A model generated the notes under the pieces. It searched no databases and was not told where the DNA came from. It was given only the letters and a program-made list of their open reading frames with translations. From the NCBI GenBank assembly GCA_964347995.1, contig CAYGBA010000031.1, positions 1-17,473 of the forward strand: a stretch of DNA of 17,473 bases, in the 5' to 3' direction. Positions within the stretch are counted from its first letter, which is position 1; each line of letters opens with the position of its first letter. A program made the translations under genes and the position numbers. Shown here one piece after another: positions 5,470 through 12,934 of this stretch. The stretch comes from GCA-020348365 sp964347995. Its GTDB lineage: Archaea > Thermoproteota > Bathyarchaeia > Bathyarchaeales > Bathyarchaeaceae.

Positions 5470-7203
5470 ATGACTGTCGTCAGTTGCGCTTCAAAGAACA
5501 AACGCAGGCTACCCCCATGTCGTGCCGCATGTTCCGCTGACGTGAATGTTCAGGGATATGTCGCTCTACTTCAACAGAGCAAGTTCAAGGAAGCGGTGGA
5601 ACTTATAAGAAAGAGCATGCCATTTCCAGCAATCTGCGGCAGAGTCTGCTTCAGTCCTTGTCAAGATGCATGTTCAAGAAAAAACATCGACCAACCCGTG
5701 GGGATCCGTTATTTGAAACAGCTTGCAGCAGATATTGAACGAGAACAGGGAAGAATCAAACCGGAGCCCATACCCCAAACGCACAGCGAAAAAGTGGCGA
5801 TAGTTGGCGCGGGACCCGCAGGACTTACAGCAGCATACGAACTCGCAAAACTCGGCTATCCAGTTACAGTTTTTGAACACATGCCTGAACCTGGCGGCAT
5901 GATGCGATACGGCATCCCCGACTATCGACTGCAGAAATATGTTGTGGCCAATGAAATAGCTTACATCCAAGATCTAGGTGTAGAAATCAGGAGAGGCGTA
6001 GAATTCGGCAAAGACATACAACTTGACACTCTACGAAACGAGGGCTACAAGGCGGTATTCATAGCGATAGGAGCGCAACTGAGCCGAAAACTAGAAATAC
6101 CCGGCGAGGATTTGGAGGGTGTTTTTCACGCGGTTGAGTTTTTGAGGCATGTCTCTCTAGGAGAACCCGTTGACGTAGGCGAAAAAGTTGCAGTCATCGG
6201 AGGAGGCAACAGCGCCATCGATGCCGCTCGCACATCGCTAAGGCTCGGGGCAAAAGAAGTCACCGTTCTCTACCGTCGCTCGCAGAAGGAAATGCCAGCG
6301 CTTCCCCATGAAATAGACGCTGCCCAAGAAGAAGGAATAAAGTTCCATTTTCTTGTTTCGCCTAAACAGATTATTGGCAAAGATGGAAAGGTCACGGCTA
6401 TAGAATGTTTGAGGATGGAACTGAGAGCGCCCGACGCAAGCGGCAGAAGGCGCCCTGTACGCATTCAAGGAACTGAGCATACGTATGAGTTGGATATGGT
6501 AATTGCGGCAATCGGCCAACTGTCGGAGACTTCATGTCTACCGCCCATTCTTTTGGACGAGCGTGCACGTGCAATTTCGGCTGATCCATTGACGCTGGAA
6601 ACCAGCATCCCCGGTGTCTTTGCGGGAGGCGACATGGTCACCGGGCCCGCAAGTGTCATAGAGGCAGTAGGTGCAGGCAAACGAGCCGCGGCGTCGATCG
6701 ACCGCCACTTGAACGGGCAAGATTTGAGGAGTGGAAGAGAAGAAGAAGTTGAGGAGACAACTTGGGTTAAAGACTGGGAAAAGATATCGATAAAGCCTGA
6801 AAGGTACACGGCCCCACACATAGACATAGGGAGACAGAAGGTAAGCTTTGAGCAAGCTGAAGGACTTCTAGCCAAATTCAAAGAAACTGCGATGTTCGAA
6901 GCGCGGAGGTGTCTCGAATGCGGACCGTGCAGCGATTGTCTTGAAAGTGTAGGGTTATGCGAGGCTGACAAAGCTTTGGTCGACGAAACTCTATGTGTCG
7001 GCTGCAATGTTTGCGCTGTAGTTTGTCCATCAGGTGCAATAAAGAAGAATGAAATGGGTGTTTCACAGGTCGATGAAGACCTATGTAAAGGATGTGGGAT
7101 CTGTAGTGCAAGTTGCCCTGAAAAAGCGATTGCAATGCGGAAATTTTCGAACACTCGGATTATGACAAGTGTTCTAACTGCCCTAACAGGAGGGCCCGCA
7201 TGA
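5470..7203 (+). CDS. GltD/NfnB-like NAD(P)-FAD oxidoreductase with C-terminal ferredoxin domain
   Basis: A 577-residue cytoplasmic FeS flavoprotein of the glutamate-synthase small-subunit type. Residues 15-95 form the N-terminal [4Fe-4S] domain (CRAAC at 17-21; CGRVC, FSPC, DAC at 56-68). An FAD Rossmann motif GAGPAGLTAAYEL is at 113-125 and an NAD(P) motif GGGNSAIDAART at 244-255. The flavin end motif PGVFAGGDMVTGPASVIEAV is near 381-400. Residues 481-497 hold an extra cysteine group (CLECGPCSDC). Residues 509-552 are a 2[4Fe-4S] ferredoxin (CVGCNVCAVVCP and CKGCGICSASCP). It heads the hdr operon and overlaps the next gene by 4 nt, so it probably exchanges electrons between NAD(P)H and the Hdr complex. 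No glutamate synthase large subunit is present. The start is less certain: the purine-rich site GGGGAG is about 13 nt from the ATG. Confidence 0.85.
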   Translation: MTVVSCASKNKRRLPPCRAACSADVNVQGYVALLQQSKFKEAVELIRKSMPFPAICGRVCFSPCQDACSRKNIDQPVGIRYLKQLAADIEREQGRIKPEPIPQTHSEKVAIVGAGPAGLTAAYELAKLGYPVTVFEHMPEPGGMMRYGIPDYRLQKYVVANEIAYIQDLGVEIRRGVEFGKDIQLDTLRNEGYKAVFIAIGAQLSRKLEIPGEDLEGVFHAVEFLRHVSLGEPVDVGEKVAVIGGGNSAIDAARTSLRLGAKEVTVLYRRSQKEMPALPHEIDAAQEEGIKFHFLVSPKQIIGKDGKVTAIECLRMELRAPDASGRRRPVRIQGTEHTYELDMVIAAIGQLSETSCLPPILLDERARAISADPLTLETSIPGVFAGGDMVTGPASVIEAVGAGKRAAASIDRHLNGQDLRSGREEEVEETTWVKDWEKISIKPERYTAPHIDIGRQKVSFEQAEGLLAKFKETAMFEARRCLECGPCSDCLESVGLCEADKALVDETLCVGCNVCAVVCPSGAIKKNEMGVSQVDEDLCKGCGICSASCPEKAIAMRKFSNTRIMTSVLTALTGGPA

Positions 7204-7976
7204 TGTTCAGACCCAAAATCATCGGTTTTATTTGCAACTGGGGTCTTCCCATGGATATAGACCTCACAAGTCGTGGCACAATAGGTGGTTACCCCAAGAT
7301 ACGCATAGTTCAAGTGATGTGTGTCGGAAGAATTGATCCCGCTATGGTCTTAGATACCTTTGCTAAAGGCGCAGACGGCGTTCTGGTAATCGGCTGCCAT
7401 CCACACGATTGCCACTACATCCATGGAAACCTTCAAGCGGAACGGAAAATTGAGATGCTGAAGAAACTTTTTTTACGAGCTGGTCTCGAACCAGAACGCC
7501 TTTGTTTGGAATGGGCTCATGCCTACGAAATTGAGCGCTTCAGAAAGATGATTGACGATTTCAGGAATGAGGTGATGGCGCTGGGACCGTCTCTTTTGTC
7601 TGCAGAAGGACTGAACACTAACATTCCTCTCAGAATAGAAGCTGCCAAAGCTGCAACAGAAGATTTTAGACTCAGAGTTTTGGTTGGCAGAGAAAAGGAG
7701 CTCACCGAAGAACAGAACGCGTATGGAGAGGAGATTTCTCAAGAAGAGTTCGACGAAATCATGGACGACGCCATTAGTACAGAATATGTGCGCAACAAAA
7801 TCTACCTCATGGTGAAGAAAGAACCTCTTTCCGTAAAAGACCTTTCCAAGCATTTGAACGTGGACTCTCAAACCGTTTTACGTCATGTAGTAGTTATGAA
7901 ACAAAGAGGCTGGATCACGGTTGAGAGAGTGAAGGGAACTTCACCCCTATATACTGCTCTGGAGGTGGGACGATGA
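7200..7976 (+). CDS. MvhD-like [2Fe-2S] subunit with C-terminal winged-helix domain
   Basis: A 258-residue fusion. Residues 5-130 are an MvhD domain, the small FeS subunit that links the hydrogenase to HdrA: ICNW at 11-14, VMCVGRIDP at 39-47 and IGCHPHDCHY at 64-73 are hallmarks. The second cysteine of the usual CNWC motif is replaced by Gly15, and the following SYAGAD segment is also changed, so one conserved Cys is missing compared with the copy at 10983. A charged helical linker (about 131-192) leads to a winged-helix domain at 193-256 (KEPLSVKDLSKHLNVDSQTVLRHVVVMKQRGWITVE, split across two helices and the wing). A DNA-binding regulator or a modified subunit are both possible. AGGAGGG lies just upstream; ATG at 7203 is an equally good start. 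Confidence 0.83.
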   Translation: MMFRPKIIGFICNWGLPMDIDLTSRGTIGGYPKIRIVQVMCVGRIDPAMVLDTFAKGADGVLVIGCHPHDCHYIHGNLQAERKIEMLKKLFLRAGLEPERLCLEWAHAYEIERFRKMIDDFRNEVMALGPSLLSAEGLNTNIPLRIEAAKAATEDFRLRVLVGREKELTEEQNAYGEEISQEEFDEIMDDAISTEYVRNKIYLMVKKEPLSVKDLSKHLNVDSQTVLRHVVVMKQRGWITVERVKGTSPLYTALEVGR

Positions 7977-10900
7977 AGGCGAAGGTCGGAGCTGTTCTCG
8001 TCGTTGGAGGGGGGATAGCAGGAATACAAGCATCTCTGGATCTAGCAGACTCGGGTTTTAGAGTGTACCTGTTGGACGAGTCGCCCAGCATAGGGGGCAC
8101 AATGACTCAGCTAGACAAGACCTTCCCGACCAACGACTGCGCCATGTGCATCCTAGCTCCTAAGCTTGTAGGGGCAGGAAGACACCCCAACATCTTTCTC
8201 ATAACAAATTCTGCAGTAAAGGAAGTGGAGGGCGAGGCAGGAAACTTCAAGATAACCATAACGAGAAAAGCCAGATACGTGAATGAGGAGAAGTGCACCG
8301 GATGCGGCGTCTGCGCTCAGAAATGCCCTGTTGAAGCCTTAGACGAGTTCAACCAAGGTCTAGGGGAAAGAAGTGGAATATTCGTCCCATATCTCCAGGC
8401 GGTTCCGCTAACGTACATAATCGACAGAGAAAAGTGCATTGGATGCAAAACGTGTCAGGAAGTATGTAAGGCCGGCGCGATTGAGTACAACGATAAGGAT
8501 GAAGACGTTACAATCAGCGTTGGGTCAATTATACTGGCACCAGGATTTGAAGAGCTTGACCCAAGGCTCAAAAGCGAGTATGGTTATGGCAGATATCCGA
8601 ATGTGGTATCGAGCATTGAGTTTGAAAGAGTTCTAAGCGCCTCTGGACCTTACGGTGGAATTGTTATACGTCCCTCCGATGGCGAGGTTCCGCGAAGAAT
8701 AGCATTCATTCAGTGTGTTGGGTCACGCGACGCTAAGCTCGGAAACAATTACTGCTCGTCAGCTTGCTGCATGTACGCCATTAAAGAAGCAATCATAGCC
8801 AAGGAGCATAACCCAGACCTCCAATGCACTATCTTCTTCATGGACGTACGAGCCTTCGGAAAAGAGTTTGACGCCTACTACACCCGGGCTGAGGAAGAGT
8901 ACGGCGTGGAGTTTGTTCGATCAAGAGTTTCACATGTAGAGGAAGTTCCAGAATCTGAAAGCCTCATAGTAAGACACGTTATGAATGGCGAGCCCAAAGA
9001 CGAGGAATTCGATCTTGTGGTTCTCTCGGTTGGGATGAGACCTCCTAAACATGTTGAGGAATTGGCCGAAACACTAGACATCCGACTCAACAAGTACAAC
9101 TTCTGCTCCAACGAAACCTTCTCACCGTTAGAAACCTCTAGACCAGGAATCTACGTGTGCGGAGCGTTCTCCTCCCCAAAGGACATACCGGAGAGCGTTG
9201 CTCAGGCCAGCGGAGCCGCAGCCAAAGCGGCCAGCATCATCGCCCCAGAGAGGGGCAAGCTCACGGTTGTGAAGGAGCTCCCACAAGAAATGGACGTTTC
9301 TGGTGAAGAGCCTCGCATCGGGGTTTTCGTCTGTCATTGTGGCATCAACATAGGCGGCGTGGTAGATGTCCCAGAAGTCGTTGAGTACGCCAAAACCTTG
9401 CCGAACGTTGTCTATGCAGAGGACAACCTGTACACTTGCTCGCAGGACACGCAGGAGAGGATACGAGAGAAGATTGAGGAACACAACCTAAACCGTGTAG
9501 TTGTGGCTTCGTGCACTCCGAGGACACATGAACCGCTCTTCAGAGAAACCATCCGAGAGGCTGGACTCAACATCTATCTCTTCGAGATGGCAAACATCCG
9601 AGACCAGTGCTCATGGGTTCACATGCATGAACATGAAGAAGCGACTGAGAAGGCCAAGGATCTGGTGAGGGCAGCAGTCGCAAAAGCCCGCTTGTTGGTG
9701 CCGCTGCCGAAGCCGGTGATAGGCGTTACTCCCGGGGGATTAGTCATCGGAGGAGGCCTTTCTGGAATGACTGCTGCCTTAGAATTGGCAAAGCAAGGCT
9801 TCGAAGTTCATTTGGTCGAAAAAGGGGACGAACTGGGGGGACATCTGCGCCACATCCGTTATCTTCTAGGTTCTGAGGACCCCCAACAGCGGCTGAGATC
9901 AATCATCAGAGAGGTCACCCAAAATGAGAACATTCATCTCTACACAGGTTCCGAAATTTCCAATGTTGAGGGATACGTTGGAAACTTCAAGACGAGCCTT
10001 AACTGCAATGGAGATAAGAAGGAAATAAATCATGGCATCGTGATCGTGGCCACCGGAGCCATAGAATACAAGTCAACCGAGTATCTCTATGGCATTGACC
10101 GGCGTGTATTAACTCAGCATGAATTAGAGAAGAAGCTTAATGGAGGGAGCTTCAACGCGAAAACAGTGATGATGATCCAGTGTGTGGGGTCCAGAAATGG
10201 AGAACATCCCTACTGCTCGCGAATATGCTGCTCTCAAGCCGTAAAGAACGCTTCAAAGATTAAGGAACTCAGCCCTGAGACAGAGGTATATGTTCTCTAC
10301 AAGGACATGAGAACTTATGGATTTCTGGAGGATTACTATCGTGAGGCAGCAAGCAAGGGAGTTTTGTTCTTACGCTACGACGAACAACACAAGCCAAAGG
10401 TCACCAAAGGGGGCGGAAAACTCAAAGTCTTAATGTGGGAACCCATCATAAAAAGCTGGATTCGAATGGAGCCAGATCTTTTGGCTTTGAGTGTCGCTAC
10501 TATATCGAATCCAGACAACGAGCGTATTGCACAAATGTTGAAGGTTCCTCTGAGCAAAGATGGTTTCTTCTTGGAGGCTCACATGAAGCTACGTCCAGTG
10601 GACTTCGCAACAGACGGTATATTCCTTTGTGGGCTGGCCCACTGGCCCAAATCTGTCGAAGAGAGCATTTCACAGGCGTGTGCGGCCGCGGCTCGGGCAA
10701 TCACAATATTATCAAAGGAAACATTGGAAGTAGAGGGCGCCATAGCACTCGTTAACGAAGACTTCTGTAGCGGATGTAAATTCTGCGAAGCTGTCTGCGA
10801 GTACAGCGCCATCGAAATGAAAGAATTGAACGGAAAGCCGAGGGCGCACGTTATCGAAGCTCTGTGTAAAGGTTGCGGTGTTTGTGGCGCCACTTGTCCG

Positions 10901-10990
10901 ATGGGAGCCATATCAATGCTTCACTTTACAGATGACCAGATTCTTGCTCAAGTTAGGGCTGCACTAGAGGAGGAAACAGAATATGACTGA
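7973..10990 (+). CDS. hdrA: Double-length HdrA, flavin-based electron-bifurcating subunit
   Basis: FAD and FeS subunit of heterodisulfide-reductase-type complexes. It has 1005 residues and two HdrA modules. Module 1 (1-430) has the FAD motif GGGIAGIQASLDLADSGF at 12-29, TNDCAMCILAPKL at 53-65, an inserted ferredoxin (CTGCGVCAQKCP at 108-119, CIGCKTCQEVCK at 155-166) and QCVGSRD at 247-253. Module 2 starts with the domain normally found at the HdrA N-terminus (VCHCGINIGGVVDV at 453-466, CTPRTHEPLFRET at 514-526). It continues with a second FAD motif GGGLSGMTAALELAKQGF at 593-610, a second QCVGSR, YCSRICCSQA at 748-757, and a C-terminal ferredoxin (CSGCKFCEAVCE, CKGCGVCGATCP). Module 2 lacks the inserted ferredoxin. 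A GGAGGTGG ribosome site supports the start. It overlaps the genes on both sides. Confidence 0.93.
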   Translation: MKAKVGAVLVVGGGIAGIQASLDLADSGFRVYLLDESPSIGGTMTQLDKTFPTNDCAMCILAPKLVGAGRHPNIFLITNSAVKEVEGEAGNFKITITRKARYVNEEKCTGCGVCAQKCPVEALDEFNQGLGERSGIFVPYLQAVPLTYIIDREKCIGCKTCQEVCKAGAIEYNDKDEDVTISVGSIILAPGFEELDPRLKSEYGYGRYPNVVSSIEFERVLSASGPYGGIVIRPSDGEVPRRIAFIQCVGSRDAKLGNNYCSSACCMYAIKEAIIAKEHNPDLQCTIFFMDVRAFGKEFDAYYTRAEEEYGVEFVRSRVSHVEEVPESESLIVRHVMNGEPKDEEFDLVVLSVGMRPPKHVEELAETLDIRLNKYNFCSNETFSPLETSRPGIYVCGAFSSPKDIPESVAQASGAAAKAASIIAPERGKLTVVKELPQEMDVSGEEPRIGVFVCHCGINIGGVVDVPEVVEYAKTLPNVVYAEDNLYTCSQDTQERIREKIEEHNLNRVVVASCTPRTHEPLFRETIREAGLNIYLFEMANIRDQCSWVHMHEHEEATEKAKDLVRAAVAKARLLVPLPKPVIGVTPGGLVIGGGLSGMTAALELAKQGFEVHLVEKGDELGGHLRHIRYLLGSEDPQQRLRSIIREVTQNENIHLYTGSEISNVEGYVGNFKTSLNCNGDKKEINHGIVIVATGAIEYKSTEYLYGIDRRVLTQHELEKKLNGGSFNAKTVMMIQCVGSRNGEHPYCSRICCSQAVKNASKIKELSPETEVYVLYKDMRTYGFLEDYYREAASKGVLFLRYDEQHKPKVTKGGGKLKVLMWEPIIKSWIRMEPDLLALSVATISNPDNERIAQMLKVPLSKDGFFLEAHMKLRPVDFATDGIFLCGLAHWPKSVEESISQACAAAARAITILSKETLEVEGAIALVNEDFCSGCKFCEAVCEYSAIEMKELNGKPRAHVIEALCKGCGVCGATCPMGAISMLHFTDDQILAQVRAALEEETEYD

Positions 10991-11417
10991 GTCTGAATCT
11001 GAACCCAAAATTATGGGGTTTCTTTGCAACTGGTGCTCGTACGCCGGGGCCGATCTGGCCGGCGTTAGCCGAATACAATATCCTCCAACCCTCAGAGTCG
11101 TAAGGGTTATGTGTAGCGGAAGAATTGACCCAATTTTCATCCTCGAAGCCTTCAGAAGCGGGGCCGACGGAGTTCTGGTCGCTGGCTGTCATCCAGGCGA
11201 CTGCCACTATCTCTCGGGAAATCACAAAGCGGAAAGAAGAGTTCTCTTGTTGCAAAGAGTTTTGGAAGAGTTCGGTCTTGAACCTGAGCGCCTAAAACTG
11301 GAGTGGGTTTCTGCTTCTGAGGGAGATCGCTTCGCAATGATTATTAGGGACATGACGAACGAATTAAAGAAACTCGGCCCGAGTCCTCTGAAGGCAGGCG
11401 GTAAAAGTGGTATCTGA
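10983..11417 (+). CDS. mvhD: MvhD, canonical hydrogenase/Hdr linker [2Fe-2S] subunit
   Basis: A 144-residue MvhD with all hallmarks: CNWCSYAGADLAG at 15-27, VMCSGRIDP at 42-50, AGCHPGDCHY at 67-76, and the conserved helix region LEEFGLEPERLKLEWVSASEGDRF. In the methanogen complex this subunit passes electrons from MvhG to HdrA. Its usual length (about 130-150 residues) and complete cysteine set contrast with the fused copy at 7200. It starts 8 nt inside the end of hdrA and overlaps hdrC by 11 nt, so it is translationally coupled. It is the likely structural partner of the mvhAG hydrogenase encoded at the window start. Confidence 0.92.
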   Translation: MTESESEPKIMGFLCNWCSYAGADLAGVSRIQYPPTLRVVRVMCSGRIDPIFILEAFRSGADGVLVAGCHPGDCHYLSGNHKAERRVLLLQRVLEEFGLEPERLKLEWVSASEGDRFAMIIRDMTNELKKLGPSPLKAGGKSGI

Positions 11418-11961
11418 GACTGAAAAGAAATCAGAAAAAGAGAGGGAAGAGAGAACGGTGCTCAGAATAACCGATATGGATCCTAAGTTCAAATATGAGA
11501 TCAGTAGGACTCCGGGCTCCGAAAAGATTATGCTATGTTTCCAATGTGGAACATGTACCGCTGACTGCCCCATCGCACGTTTTACCGATTCCTATAGGCC
11601 AAGAAAGATTGTTCGGATGGTACAGCTGGGCTTGAGAGACAAGGTCCTTTCAAATGACTCAATCTGGCTTTGTACAAGCTGCTTCACCTGTGTGGATCAT
11701 TGTCCGCAGGATGTGGGAACAGCTGAGGTTGTTAGAGCCCTCCGAAATCTGGCTGTCAAAGAACGGCCCATGCCCCGTGTCTATGAGGAGCTTTCTTCCA
11801 CTATTCTGAAAACAGGCTACGCATACGAGATTCCTCAACTACGCCTCAGAAAAAGAGAAGAGCTAGGATTACCTCCACTGCCAAAAGGCGATGTAGAGAG
11901 CATCCGCAAACTGTTCAAGGCCACTGGCTTTTCGGAAACGTTGGAAAGGGAGAAGGAATAG
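11407..11961 (+). CDS. hdrC: HdrC, ferredoxin-type subunit of heterodisulfide reductase
   Basis: A 184-residue cytoplasmic HdrC that relays electrons from HdrA to HdrB. Two [4Fe-4S] motifs are complete: CFQCGTCTADCP at 44-55 and CTSCFTCVDHCP at 89-100. The region RKIVRMVQLGL between them is typical of the family. No transmembrane segment is present, so this is the soluble form rather than membrane-bound HdrDE. The start is a GTG with GGCGG 4-5 nt upstream, inside the end of mvhD. The charged first 18 residues are poorly conserved in general, so a downstream start cannot be excluded. The stop is one base before the hdrB ATG. Confidence 0.93.
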   Translation: MVSETEKKSEKEREERTVLRITDMDPKFKYEISRTPGSEKIMLCFQCGTCTADCPIARFTDSYRPRKIVRMVQLGLRDKVLSNDSIWLCTSCFTCVDHCPQDVGTAEVVRALRNLAVKERPMPRVYEELSSTILKTGYAYEIPQLRLRKREELGLPPLPKGDVESIRKLFKATGFSETLEREKE

Positions 11962-11962
11962 G

Positions 11963-12844
11963 ATGGCGGAGCAAGAGCTGAAGTATTTGCTCTTTCTGGG
12001 CTGCGTCATCCCTTATCGCGTATCCAGCTATGAGATTTCCACCAGAAAGGTTCTGGACAAACTTGGCGTAGAATTGGTGGAGATGCCTGATTTCACTTGC
12101 TGTGGGCTTCCGCTTGATCCCGTCAACCATGAAATGATGTTGACCCTAGCTGCGCGAAACTTAAGCTTGGCGGAACAGCAGAACCTGCCCATCATGGCCC
12201 TCTGCAACGGATGCTTCGGCGTCCTAAACCACGTAAACAAGGAACTCAAGGAAGACAAAAAACTCAGAGAGAAAGCCAACGAATACTTGAAGGAAATCGG
12301 CATGGAATTCAAGGGAACCACTACGGTCAAGCACCTCGTCCACGTTCTAGCAGAAGACGTTGGATTCGAGAAAATGAGCGAGACCATCAAGAAACCGCTT
12401 GATCCTCTCAAGGTGGCTGTACACACAGGATGTCACGTGATGCGACCATCCAAATATGTGGGCTCAGACGACCCAGAAAACCCCACTCTTCTCAAAAACC
12501 TAGTCAAACTGACTGGAGCGGAATGCTTGAACTATATGGACGAGAATGAGTGTTGCGGCAACCCGATAATCGGTGTAAACAGTCAAATTCCGCTTCAGCT
12601 AGCCAGACACAAATTGAACAACATCAGCACCGTGGGCGCACAAGCCTTGATAACCATATGTCCCTTCTGCCACATGATGTATGACCTTCACCAACCGCGA
12701 ATAGAGAGAGCCTTCAATGAAAAATTTGGCATCCCCGTGCTTCACTATCCTCAGCTTCTAGGGTTGGCTATGGGCATAGGTCCCGATGAGTTAGCCCTGA
12801 AGGAGCTTAGAGTAAACGCGTCGGAACTATTAGCCCTCTTGTAA
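11963..12844 (+). CDS. hdrB: HdrB, catalytic subunit with two CCG cluster motifs
   Basis: A 293-residue catalytic subunit, which in methanogens reduces the CoM-S-S-CoB disulfide at two non-cubane [4Fe-4S] clusters. Both five-cysteine sets are complete: C14, C46-C47 (CCGLP), C81 and C84 for the first; C157, C197-C198 (CCGNP), C233 and C236 (CPFC) for the second. The spacing is close to that known for methanogen HdrB. The catalytic equipment is therefore intact, but the true disulfide substrate is unknown, since nothing in the window shows CoM or CoB synthesis or methyl-CoM reductase. It is the last gene of the operon and a T-rich tract follows about 20 nt after the stop. Confidence 0.93.
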   Translation: MAEQELKYLLFLGCVIPYRVSSYEISTRKVLDKLGVELVEMPDFTCCGLPLDPVNHEMMLTLAARNLSLAEQQNLPIMALCNGCFGVLNHVNKELKEDKKLREKANEYLKEIGMEFKGTTTVKHLVHVLAEDVGFEKMSETIKKPLDPLKVAVHTGCHVMRPSKYVGSDDPENPTLLKNLVKLTGAECLNYMDENECCGNPIIGVNSQIPLQLARHKLNNISTVGAQALITICPFCHMMYDLHQPRIERAFNEKFGIPVLHYPQLLGLAMGIGPDELALKELRVNASELLALL

Positions 12845-12864
12845 TTCTTATTGAAAAAACGAAA

Positions 12865-12875
12865 TTTTCTTTTTT
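12865..12875 (+). terminator. T-rich terminator of the gltD-hdr operon
   Basis: TTTTCTTTTTT begins about 20 nt after the hdrB stop. It is preceded by an A-rich stretch that can pair partly with it (GAAAA and TTTTC). Confidence 0.5.
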
Positions 12876-12885
12876 GCTCGAGCAA
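12874..12885. repeat. Perfect 12-bp palindrome TTGCTCGAGCAA before hypE
   Basis: The palindrome lies between the hdrB terminator and hypE, just upstream of a weak TATA-like ACTTAAGG (12887-12894). It could be an operator or the stem of a short terminator hairpin. It contains an XhoI-type core, so chance is possible. Confidence 0.35.
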
Positions 12886-12934
12886 GACTTAAGGCAGTTC
12901 TAACTATGTTTGTCTAGGAGGAGGCGTTTGCTCA

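Noticed and set aside
6465..7313. Minus-strand open frame of 282 codons opposite the end of the GltD-like gene
   Set aside because: It is the antisense shadow of a clearly recognised FeS flavoprotein gene. Its composition (Ser/Thr/Pro-rich, no motif) is typical of such shadows.
5470..12844. Identifying the host as a methanogen from HdrABC-MvhD
   Set aside because: HdrABC and Mvh genes also occur in many non-methanogenic archaea and bacteria. No mcr, mtr or coenzyme M/B synthesis genes are in this window, although the window is too short to exclude them elsewhere.
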